Below, piece by piece: positions 18,194-25,982 of a stretch of DNA of 64,000 bases. The first letter of the stretch is position 1. Each line of letters starts with the position of its first letter. The notes beneath the pieces were generated by a model. It was given only the letters and a program-made list of their open reading frames with translations. It had not been told where the DNA came from and made no database searches. Made by a program: the position numbers and the translations under genes. The stretch spans positions 620,001 to 684,000 of the forward strand of contig CAWBIJ010000004.1 of assembly GCA_963788975.1 (NCBI GenBank), given 5' to 3'. This stretch comes from VRUE01 sp963788975. GTDB taxonomy: Bacteria > Actinomycetota > Thermoleophilia > Solirubrobacterales > 70-9.

Positions 18194-19559
18194 ATGCTCT
18201 TCCGCCAGATCATCCACGAGGACCTCGGCTGCGCCTCCTACCTGGTCGGCGACTCTGCTTCGGGCGTCGCCGCAGTGGTCGACCCGCAGTGGGACATCGA
18301 TCCCTACCTCAGCTGAGCCGCCTGCACGGGGTGCGGATCGAGCACGTGCTGGAGACCCACAACCACGCCGACCACGTCTCCGGCCACGGCCGACTCGCCC
18401 GTGCCACCGGGGCGACGATCCACATCCACGAGGTCGCCGGGGCCGAGTACGAGCACGAGGCCTTCGCCGACGGGTGGACGCTGGAGCTGGGCGAGGGCGC
18501 CACGATCGAGGCGATCCACACGCCCGGTCACCGGCCCGAGCACACCTCCTTCCTGCTGCGCGACGCCTCGCGCGGCGGCGAGCCGTGGGCGGTGCTGAGC
18601 GGCGACTCGCTGTTCGTCGGCGACGTCGCCCGCCCCGACCTCGCGATCGAGCCGCGCGAGGGCGCCGCCGACATCTTCCGCTCCCTGCACGAGCGGCTGC
18701 TGGCCCTGCCCGACGAGGTCGAGGTCTGGCCCGGCCACCTCGGCGGCTCGCTCTGCGGCAGCTCCGGGATCGACCTCAAGACCTCCTCGACGATCGGCTT
18801 CGAGCGCCGCCACAACCGGGCGCTGGCGATTCGCCGAGCGAGGCGGAGTTCGTCGAGGACGCGGTCGCGACGATCGGCAGCAAGCCGCCCAACGTCGAGC
18901 ACATCGTCGCGCTCAACCGAGGCCCCCTGGTCGAAACGATCGGCGCCCCCACCCGGATGACCCCGCACGGCTTCGAGGCGGCGATCGCCGAAGGCGCGCT
19001 GGCCGTCGACTCGCGCACCAACGAGCAGTTCGACGAGGCCCATATCCCCGGCTCGATCAGCGCCTCCGCCTACGACACCGGCTTCGCGACCAAGGTCGCC
19101 GAGATGGTTCCGGTCGACGCCGAGCTGCTCGTCGTCGCCGCCTCCGACGGCAACGAGCTGGAGGCAGCCGAGCTGCTCGCCGCCGTCGGCCTGCGGGTGC
19201 GCGGCTTCCTCGGCGGCGGCATGACCGCCTGGCGGGCGGAGGACCGCCCGGTCGCGCGGATCGAGGCGATCGACCTCGACGAGCTGGCCCGCCGCCTCGA
19301 CGCGGACGGCGGACCCCAGGTCCTGGACGTGCGCGGCGCCGCCGAGTTCGAGCAGGGCCACGTACCCGGCTCCCTCCACATCCCCTTCGCCGAGCTGCGC
19401 CAGCGCCTCGACGAGCTGCCCCGCGACCGCCCGATCGCGACGATCTGCAAGGCCGGCAAGCGCAGCGGCCTCGCCGCCTCGATCCTGCAGCGCGAGGGCT
19501 TCGACGACGTCATCCACGTCGCCCGCGGCAACGCCGCAGCCTGGGCCGACCGAACCTAG
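18194..19559 (+). pseudogene. MBL-fold/double-rhodanese sulfur-transfer protein, frame broken twice
   Basis: ATG 18194 starts MLFRQIIHEDLGCASYLVGD and hits a stop at 18313. The adjacent frame continues with the metal site LETHNHADHVSGHGRLA, AIHTPGHRPEHTSFLL, VLSGDSLFVGDVARPDL and VWPGHLGGSLCG. A second change near 18830 leads into two rhodanese-like domains. The first (GALAVDSRTNEQFDEAHIPG) lacks an obvious active cysteine. The second ends IATICKAGKRSGLAASIL, with the cysteine. This is the persulfide dioxygenase/rhodanese plan of CstB/BlaMo-type enzymes for glutathione or CoA persulfides. Each break fits one missing base. Confidence 0.85.
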
Positions 19560-19560
19560 G

Positions 19561-19610
19561 GACGTGCCGGTAGTTAACCGCCCATATAGGCGGTTAACTA
19601 CCGGCACGTC
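19561..19610. repeat. 50-nt perfect palindrome, copy 1
   Basis: Two 22-nt arms (19561-19582 and 19589-19610) are exact reverse complements around CATATA. It fills the gap between the stop codons of the convergent MBL-rhodanese and cell-wall-hydrolase genes. A second copy at 48314-48371 differs at three arm positions, each compensated in the other arm. There is no T-run on either side, so it is not a textbook terminator. Confidence 0.9.
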
Positions 19611-20821
19611 TAGTAGCCGGGCGGGTGGCGGGCGATGAAGCCTTCGGGCGAGTTGACCGGCGAGGAGTGCCAGCGGGGGCCGGCGCCGCCTGAGGTGTCG
19701 AAGGCGAGGCCGGCGATGATCACCCAGGCATGGCCGGCGTTGGCGTAGACCGTGATCCACTGCCCGGGCCCCGATTCGCCCCAGGTGGAGAGGCCGGTCG
19801 AGTCGAGCGGGCTGGAGAGGAAGCCGCCGCCGTTGAGCGCGTAGCTGACCGCGCCGGAGCAGTCGTAGCCGGAGGATTCGAAGGAGCCGTGGCCACCGCC
19901 CCAGACGTAGGGAGTGGTGGCGATCGCGTTGGCCGCTTCGATCGCCGCCTGCACGGCTGGCGGCGCGGCGCTAGGGATGCTGGCCTGGCTTTCGGAGATG
20001 AAGTCGGCGCTCTGGCCTGGGGTCAGCGGCGCCGGCGCGGTTGCGGGGACGGACGTGCCCGCGCCTGCCATCTGTTCGGAGATCGCGGCGAGGTTGTCGC
20101 TCAGCGCTGCGGAGCGCGAGGAGAGCGAGTCGAGCGTGCGCTGGCGCTCCGCCTGCGCGGCCTTCAGCTCGGCGAAGCGCGCCTCGGCTGCGACCTTCGC
20201 CTCGGCCGCCTCGCGCTCCTTGACGGCGATCGCGTCGCGGGCCCCTTCGAGCTGGAGACGAATCGCCTTCATCCGCTCGACCGCTTCGCGGGCCTGGTCG
20301 CGCAGCGCCTCGACCCGGCCCGCGACGGCGTTGTCGTACTCCTGGATCTGGCTCAGGTAGCCGGCGCGAGCGGTCGCTTCCGACCAGTTGGCAGAGTCGA
20401 GTACGGCGCTCAGCATGTCGGGGCTGCCTGTCTCATAGATCGCGACGAGGCGCTCGCGGAGGACATCGAGCGCCCGCTGCAGGCGCTCCCGGATCCGCGC
20501 CAGGCGGCGCTTCTCCGCTTCCAGCTTCGCCGTGGCCCGGTCCAGCTCGGCCTGCTTCGCGGCCAGCTCCGCCTCGAGCGCAGCCTGGCGCTGGCGCAGG
20601 GCAGAGACTTCGCCGATCATCGAATCGATCGCGGCGTTCTGCTCGGCGATCGTCGCGGCTACGGCGCTTTCGCTCTGCCGCACCTTGCTGAGCTTGCCCT
20701 GTGCCTCTTCGTACTTCTTCTCGAGCGTCTGCGCAGCCGCGACGCCCGTTAGACAGAGGGCGACGAAGAGCAGCAGTGCGGGCAGCAGCCAGCGTGAGTT
20801 GCCGCGAAGAGGAGCGCGCAT
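19610..20821 (-). CDS. Secreted coiled-coil NlpC/P60-type peptidoglycan hydrolase
   Basis: A 403-residue protein. It has a signal peptide (WLLPALLLFVALCLTGVAAA), a long coiled coil (about residues 30-245, QTLEKKYEEAQGKLSKVRQ onward) and a short linker. A C-terminal NlpC/P60 domain carries the catalytic cysteine in GYDCSGAVSYALNG and the histidine in YANAGHAWVIIAGL. The plan is that of actinobacterial RipC/PcsB-type D,L-endopeptidases, where the coiled coil is controlled by FtsEX. It ends at the 50-nt palindrome. A 200-nt leader with a strong long-range stem precedes it. Confidence 0.88.
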   Translation of the reverse strand: MRAPLRGNSRWLLPALLLFVALCLTGVAAAQTLEKKYEEAQGKLSKVRQSESAVAATIAEQNAAIDSMIGEVSALRQRQAALEAELAAKQAELDRATAKLEAEKRRLARIRERLQRALDVLRERLVAIYETGSPDMLSAVLDSANWSEATARAGYLSQIQEYDNAVAGRVEALRDQAREAVERMKAIRLQLEGARDAIAVKEREAAEAKVAAEARFAELKAAQAERQRTLDSLSSRSAALSDNLAAISEQMAGAGTSVPATAPAPLTPGQSADFISESQASIPSAAPPAVQAAIEAANAIATTPYVWGGGHGSFESSGYDCSGAVSYALNGGGFLSSPLDSTGLSTWGESGPGQWITVYANAGHAWVIIAGLAFDTSGGAGPRWHSSPVNSPEGFIARHPPGY

Positions 20822-20913
20822 CGACGGCGCACGCTAACGAAATCGCCGCCTGATTGTTAGGAGTTGCTAATAACTTGCAACTTCTCTTGCAAATGCAGGA
20901 ATTTTGCTGTTGG

Positions 20914-21023
20914 GGAGTTAGCCCGGCAGGGGTGGAGCGTCTTGTACTTTTTCGCCGCCAGCCCTCAGGAGCTACAGACGAGGCTCGAAAAAAGTTAAGC
21001 GGAACCCCTACCGGGCTAAGTCC
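20914..21023 (-). promoter_or_regulatory. Structured leader upstream of the NlpC/P60 gene
   Basis: In the minus-strand RNA, 21004-21019 pairs with 20918-20933 over 16 consecutive pairs. The one imperfect pair is a G-U wobble only on this strand, which indicates the transcribed strand. Three further pairs extend it after one mismatch. The roughly 70-nt interior has a smaller GAGCCTC/GAGGGCT stem. It lies between the stop of the SHOCT gene and the hydrolase start, about 95 nt upstream. The riboswitch-like role is inferred; the class is not recognised. Confidence 0.4.
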
Positions 21024-21416
21024 TCACGCCAGGAGCTTGGCCTTGGCCTTGTCGAACTCCTCAGCCGAGAGCGCGCCCTTTTCCTTCAGCTCGTTGAGCT
21101 TGTGCAGTTCGTCGGCGGGAGAAGAGCCGGCCTGCTGGCGTATGTAGCTGTCCACTTGCTGCTTTGCCTCGGTCTGCGCCTGGATCGCCCGCTCACGCAT
21201 ACCGCTGCCGCGGGCGATCAGATAGACCAGCGCCGCCACGAACGGGATCAGGACCAAGAACAGGACCCAGGCCGCCTTCGACCAGCCAGAGATCTCGTGG
21301 TCGCGGAAGAGGTCGGTGAGGATCGTGATCAGGATCCAGATCCAGACCACGAAGAAGAAGATCTGCAGGGTGAGCAGTAGTGCTTCACCAAAATCGATGT
21401 CGGCGAGCGGCAGCAA
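21024..21416 (-). CDS. PLDc_N plus SHOCT domain membrane protein
   Basis: A 130-residue protein with two membrane helices (LLLTLQIFFFVVWIWILITIL and AAWVLFLVLIPFVAALVYLI) joined by a short FRDHEISGWSK loop, which is the PLDc_N pattern. A C-terminal SHOCT motif follows: ELHKLNELKEKGALSAEEFD and KAKAKLLA. SHOCT segments mediate oligomerisation. Common in actinobacteria, function unknown. Confidence 0.82.
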   Translation of the reverse strand: MLPLADIDFGEALLLTLQIFFFVVWIWILITILTDLFRDHEISGWSKAAWVLFLVLIPFVAALVYLIARGSGMRERAIQAQTEAKQQVDSYIRQQAGSSPADELHKLNELKEKGALSAEEFDKAKAKLLA

Positions 21417-21471
21417 GGCGGTCCTTTCGGCGAATTTCGCAGAGGCGCGGGCGCGCGGCGCCTACGCTACC

Positions 21472-21807
21472 TCACCCGACGACGACCTTGCCGCGCATTT
21501 CCGGGTGGATCTTGCAGTGGTAGCGAAAGGTCCCCTTCCGTTTGAAGCGCACACCGACCGAGCGTCCCGGTTTGATCCGCTTCGTGTCGAAGGCGCCGCC
21601 CCGGGTCGCTGTGTGAGCGACGCTGGCCGTGTTGGCGAAGACGACCCTCTGCCCCTTGACGATCTCCACCGTCGCCGGGCGGAAGGCGAAGTTGACGATC
21701 TCGACCGTCTGCGCCTGACTCGTCGACGCCGGGCCGTCGGCGGCAGCCGGAGCTCCAACTGCGACTATGAGGACGAGCAGCGCAACGCCGGTCAGGATCC
21801 TCCTCAT
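21472..21807 (-). CDS. Secreted cupredoxin (plastocyanin/azurin-like)
   Basis: A 111-residue exported protein with signal peptide MRRILTGVALLVLIVAVGAP. The cupredoxin core has the usual type-1 copper ligands: a histidine in TASVAHTATRGG and the cluster C-x-x-H-x-x-M in FRYHCKIHPEMRGKVVV. It is a one-electron carrier at the cell surface. Together with the second cupredoxin and the multicopper oxidase at 23.7-25.9 kb it makes a copper redox group. ATG 21807 is the only start that gives a sensible signal peptide. Confidence 0.88.
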   Translation of the reverse strand: MRRILTGVALLVLIVAVGAPAAADGPASTSQAQTVEIVNFAFRPATVEIVKGQRVVFANTASVAHTATRGGAFDTKRIKPGRSVGVRFKRKGTFRYHCKIHPEMRGKVVVG

Positions 21808-21838
21808 CAGCCTCAGTTTACGCCGCGTCGGGCGCGGG

Positions 21839-22573
21839 TCAAAGTCGCTGCGCGAAGAGCACCGCAGCGACCGATGTGGCGAGGTTGAGGCTCGAAACCC
21901 CCTCGCGCATCGGGATGCCGAGCCGGGCATCGGCGCGGGAAAGCAGCTCGGAGCTGAGCCCGTAACGCTCGGTGCCGAAAGCGAGGATCGCGCGGGCCGG
22001 CAGCTCTGCCGAGTGCAGGTCCTTCCCTCCGGGGTCGATCGCGACCAGCGGCCTGTCGCCATCTGGCAGCTCCCCCACCGCGGCCACGGGGAGAGCGAAG
22101 TGCAGGCCGGCCCCGCCGCGCAGCGCATCCGGGTGCCACGGGTCGTTCTCGCCGGTGGTGAGGACGCCGGCCACGTCGGCAGCCGCCGCGACCCGCACGC
22201 AGGCGCCCATGTTGCCCATCGTGCGCGGGTCCTCGAGCAGCACCAGCGGCGCCGGGCGCTCGTCAGCCATGACCTCCGCCACCTCGACCCGCGGGCGGCG
22301 GGCGATCGCGACCACCCCCGTGCGGGGAGCCTGCGGGACGAGCTCGGCGAGCACGTCGGCCTCCACCGGGATTACCCGTGCTGACAGGAAGCCCGTCAGG
22401 TCCGGCGCCAGCTCCTCGCTGAGGCGCTCCAGCTCATCCGGGTCGGTGGCGACGGCCTCGAGCACCTCGGCACCGAAGCGCAGGGCGTGCTTGAGGGCAT
22501 GGAAGCCCTCAAGGAAGGCTAGCTCGGGATCGCGCCGCGCCGCTCGGTAGTGCCGCACCAGGGCATCGCTCAC
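21839..22573 (-). CDS. TrmH/SpoU-family RNA 2'-O-methyltransferase
   Basis: A 244-residue SPOUT methyltransferase. The N-terminal substrate-binding part includes ELAFLEGFHALKHALRFGAE. The three knot motifs are APLVLLEDPRTMGNMGACVR (motif 1, N-x-G-A), LPARAILAFGTERYGLSSEL (motif 2) and PMREGVSSLNLATSVAAVLF (motif 3). It methylates ribose in rRNA or tRNA using SAM. The start is taken at GTG 22573 (VSDALVRHYRAARRD), which avoids overlap with the divergent glyoxalase. Confidence 0.88.
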   Translation of the reverse strand: MSDALVRHYRAARRDPELAFLEGFHALKHALRFGAEVLEAVATDPDELERLSEELAPDLTGFLSARVIPVEADVLAELVPQAPRTGVVAIARRPRVEVAEVMADERPAPLVLLEDPRTMGNMGACVRVAAAADVAGVLTTGENDPWHPDALRGGAGLHFALPVAAVGELPDGDRPLVAIDPGGKDLHSAELPARAILAFGTERYGLSSELLSRADARLGIPMREGVSSLNLATSVAAVLFAQRL

Positions 22574-22592
22574 GGCCCCATCATGACCCGAT

Positions 22593-22997
22593 TTGGCGCC
22601 CGGTAGCCTTCGGACCCTGTCCGTCAAGTACCTGCATACCTGCTACCGAATCGGCGACATCGATCGCTCGGTCGCCTTCTACGAAAAGCTCGGCTTCGAG
22701 GAGTGGCGGCGGATGCCGATCGGCGACGAGGCGATCAACGTCTTCATGGGACTCCCAGGTCACGAGACGGCGCTGGAGCTGACCTACAACCATGGGGTCG
22801 ACTCCTACGACCTCGGCACCGGCTACAACCACATCGCGGTCGGTGTGGACGATCTCGACGGCACGCTGGAGCGCCTCGCCGCCACCGGCATCGAGCCCGA
22901 GAAGCCCCCCTACCGCCCCGGCGGCCGCACCGAGGGCCACCGGATCTGCTTCGTCCGCGACCCGGACGGCTACCGCATCGAGCTGATCGGCGAGTAG
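22593..22997 (+). CDS. Glyoxalase I / VOC-family lyase
   Basis: A 134-residue VOC protein closely resembling lactoylglutathione lyase. It has YLHTCYRIGDIDRSVAFYEK and LGFEEWRRMP, then the metal residues in GHETALELTYNHGVDSYDLG and GYNHIAVGVDDLDGTLERL, and the end FVRDPDGYRIELIGE. In actinobacteria such enzymes may act on mycothiol adducts of methylglyoxal instead of glutathione. The exact start is uncertain: TTG 22593 gives the full frame, while homology begins at VKYLHTCYRI. Confidence 0.85.
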   Translation: MAPGSLRTLSVKYLHTCYRIGDIDRSVAFYEKLGFEEWRRMPIGDEAINVFMGLPGHETALELTYNHGVDSYDLGTGYNHIAVGVDDLDGTLERLAATGIEPEKPPYRPGGRTEGHRICFVRDPDGYRIELIGE

Positions 22998-23051
22998 ACG
23001 GGGCGATGCTCAGGCGCTCAACGTCTTCGGCCGATACCTCGGCGATGAGCA

Positions 23052-23726
23052 TTGTCATCATCGAGTTCATTGCGAAGTGGCTCGAAGAGGGTCGCTTTCC
23101 GCGACCGGCTTCCCAACCGCACCGACCTGATCTCTGCCTCCCCCGAGAGCGGCGCCTGCGAACGGCGGGGCATGAAAGTCACCTGTCGGATCGGCGACCT
23201 GGCTCACGATCCAGCCAATCCGGTTGACGTGACGATCCAGGTCCGCCCCAGCAAGGCGGGAACGCTTACCAACAGCGTCGCGGTCGATCCGCTTGAGGCA
23301 AACGACCGTGCCGAGGCAACAACCACGGTCACCGAGCCGCGCTCCTCGCGCTGTCGCGGAGTTCCGTCGACCATCACCGGCACGCCGGATGCCGACCGCC
23401 TTACCGGCAGCGAGGGGCCCGACGTGATCGCCGGCCTCGGCAGCGGTGACGTGATCATCGGGCTTTCTGGGCGCGACCTGATCTGTGCCGGTGCCGGCAA
23501 CGACCGGGTCGCGGCGGGCTCGGCTTCCGACCGTGCCTTTGGCGGCCTGGGAGCAGACCGGCTCCTCGGCCGCGGCGGGCCCGACCTGCTGGCTGGCAAC
23601 CTTGGCCGCGACGTGCTCAGGGGCGGCCGGGGGGCGGACCGACTCCGCGGTGGGGCAGGGCTCGACCGCTGCAACGGCGGTGCCAGGGTCGACCTGGAAC
23701 GCAGCTCCTGCGCTAGTCCCTCCTAG
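23052..23726 (+). pseudogene. Truncated DUF11 / RTX-like repeat protein remnant
   Basis: The 224-residue frame has no signal peptide and begins inside a DUF11 beta-domain (FRDRLPNRTDLISASPESGA, then VRPSKAGTLTNSVAVDP). It continues with GTPDADRLTGSEGPDVIAGL and repeated glycine/aspartate nonapeptides (GRDLICAGAGNDRVAAGS, GADRLLGRGGPDLLAG), a degenerate RTX calcium-binding array. Intact relatives are large secreted proteins with several DUF11 units. Most of the 5' part is missing, so this is a decayed or truncated gene. The 3' end overlaps the convergent multicopper-oxidase end by 4 nt. Confidence 0.7.
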
Positions 23727-25318
23727 CTCGGCCGCACCACCTCGAACTGCGACATCAGGCCGTGGTCCTCGTGGTCGAGCATGTGGCAGTGGATCGGGAA
23801 CTTGCCGGTGTAGTCGGAGAAGTGACCGGCGACGAGGATCCTTTCGCGCGGCAGGATGAGGAAGGTCTCCTTGAGACAGTCTTCCCACGGTGGTGGCGGC
23901 TTGCCGTCGCGGGCGAGCAGGTACCAGTCGGTGTGGTGCATGTGCATTGTGTGGGCAACCCCGGTGCGGTTGACGATCTCCCAGGTCTCGGTGGTGCCCA
24001 GCACCGGCTTGGCGTCAACGCGCGCGGGGTTGAAGGTTCGGCCGTTGATCGTCCAGGTGGGCCTGAAGAGACCGCCCATCTCGATCGTCCAGGTGCGGTC
24101 CGGCTCGGGCGAGGCCTGTCTGGCCCAGGACGGCAGGGGACGGAGGCGGCGCGGCACGCGGGTGCGGTCCGGCATACGCCTGGGGTCCACCCGGAACTGC
24201 ATCAGGGCGCCGACGTAGGACCTGGCGCCCGGTGGACGACGGCCGCTGCCGGAGCTGCTGCGCAGCTCGACCGACCGTCCCGCCGCCGGACTGAAGTCGA
24301 CGATCAGCTCGGCCCGCTCCCCTGGCCCGAGCAGGACGTGGCGGCGCCGCACCGGCCTCGGCATCAGGCCGCTGTCGCTGCCGATCTGGACCAATGGCGC
24401 TCCGTTGGAGAGGTAGAGGTCGAAGGAGCGGAAGTGGGAGGCGTTGAGGACTCGCAGGCGGTGGCGCTGAGCGCTTACCCGATGGTGGGGCAGGTAGGCG
24501 CCGTTGACGAGCACGCCCTCGCCGGCGACGCCGTCGTTGGGCGGCAGGCGGCTCGTGAACGGGTCGGTGAACTGGTTGTCGCGATCGAAGGAGCGGTCGA
24601 CGATCATCAGCGGCAGGTCGCGCTCCCCCGTAGGCAACGGCAGGCTCCGGTCGAGCTCATCGTCGACGATCCACATTCCTGCCAGCCCTCTCCACACGTT
24701 CTGCGCGGTGCGGTCAGAGACGATGGTCGTGGTACCAGTGGAAGGCGGCGCGTTCGGGCCGCCCGTCCTCGATCAGGTCGTACACGTAGGTCATCCGCTC
24801 GCCGGGGCGCATCAGCAGGTCGTTGCCGGACTGCCGCCGCGAGAGTCCCTGCGGGATGTCGCAGTAGAACGAAGCCGGCTGCGACTTCGTCAGCCCGCCG
24901 GGCTGGCCGTCGAACTGGGAGCGGTTGTGACCTCCGTGCAGATGGACGCTCAACTCCCCGGCCCTGGCCGGCAGCTCGTGATGGAAGGTGACCCTGGTCC
25001 GCTGGCCGGCAGGCCGCCGGATCGTGGGGCCGGGGAAGCTGCCGCCGTAGGTCCACATCCTCGTCTTCTCACCGGGGAGGACCTGAACCTCGGCCTCGCG
25101 GATCGGGATGCTTAGCTCGGCGCCGCTCAGCTCATGCGGGATCGGCAGCCTGGCGCGAAACGGGACCGCAGCAAGCGCCCGCGCCGGCTGCTCGAAGAGG
25201 AGCGGCGCTCCGGGGCGCAGCTTCAGCGGCAGCAGTGATGCCAGCGCACCGCCGCCCAGGACGCCGAGGAAGGCCCGGCGCCCGAGGCGGGGTGAGGATG
25301 AAGGCGGACCAGCCGTCG
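23723..25318 (-). pseudogene. Tat-exported multicopper oxidase, frame broken once
   Basis: About 530 residues in two frames. The upstream part has a twin-arginine signal (LGRRAFLGVLGGGALASLLP, RR near 25278) and the first copper motifs LSVHLHGGHNRS and AFHWYHDHRL. It then meets a stop at 24714. One extra base near 24719 explains this, since the next frame continues the family sequence DRTAQNVWRGLAGMWIVDDE. The C-terminus has HTMHMHHTDW and IHCHMLDHEDHGLM, completing the T1/T2/T3 sites. It would oxidise phenols, metals or bilirubin-like substrates outside the membrane. No good start codon was found. It directly follows the cupredoxin gene. Confidence 0.85.
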
Positions 25319-25320
25319 CG

Positions 25321-25881
25321 CTAGCCGCCGGGCAGGACGTTGATCGACCCCTGCATTTCGGGGTGGATCGCGCAGAGGAAGTAGAGCCTGGTCGGCCCGG
25401 CCGAGGTGTCGGCGGTCACCGGCTGCGCGAACGAGGTCCCCGGTTTGTTGCCGGTGAACCAGGAATCACCCTCGACTTTCTTGCTGCCCAGTGTGTCCCA
25501 GCCCGGATTGCCGGCCTCGGCGGGGTTCTCTTTTACCGGCCCGTTGCCTTTGACCCCGTGCCAGAGCGCGATCGCCCGGCAGATGTTGCCTGGGGCGAAG
25601 CAGGAGCGGCGTGCTTTCTGGGTCTTCGGCAGCGAGGCCTGGGTGACCAGCGAGAAGGTGTGCGGGCCGATCTGTTTGGGGTTGCTCTGGTTGACCACTT
25701 TCAGCTCTTCGCCGGCAACGATCGTTTTGGGGCCCTCGAAGCGGATGCCACCTTTGGGCCCCTTCATTGTGATCGTCGCCGCAGAGGCGGTCGAGCCGAA
25801 CGCGGCTACTGCGAGGAGTGCCCCCATCGCGACGAGGGCCATAGCCCGGATCGACGAGGCACGAGAAATACGCTGCTTCAA
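25321..25881 (-). CDS. Secreted cupredoxin-domain protein
   Basis: A 186-residue exported protein. TTG 25881 has a good Shine-Dalgarno (AAAGGAG) and starts a signal peptide with MALVAMGALLAVAAFGSTAS. The mature part has copper ligands H in KQIGPHTFSLVT and C-x-x-H-x-x-M in LYFLCAIHPEMQGSI, with an insertion of about 70 residues between them that holds two more cysteines (RRSCFAPGNICRAI). It probably donates electrons to the multicopper oxidase encoded immediately downstream. Confidence 0.82.
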   Translation of the reverse strand: MKQRISRASSIRAMALVAMGALLAVAAFGSTASAATITMKGPKGGIRFEGPKTIVAGEELKVVNQSNPKQIGPHTFSLVTQASLPKTQKARRSCFAPGNICRAIALWHGVKGNGPVKENPAEAGNPGWDTLGSKKVEGDSWFTGNKPGTSFAQPVTADTSAGPTRLYFLCAIHPEMQGSINVLPGG

Positions 25882-25982
25882 CTTGCTCTCCTTTCGGCGC
25901 CGGTCTCCGCAGCGCACTTGGACGAAACTTGTGCAAAACAGTAGCGAGAGCCTGCGAGGTTTCAAGCTGGGAACATGCCGCC

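Noticed and set aside
19561..19610. Ordinary bidirectional Rho-independent terminator
   Set aside because: Both strands lack a T-run after the stem, and the loop and arms are conserved in sequence at a second site, which terminators do not need.
20914..21023. c-di-AMP (ydaO) riboswitch
   Set aside because: Gene context fits, but the conserved GGGGACC and GGGGUGAAUC-type segments of that class are absent.
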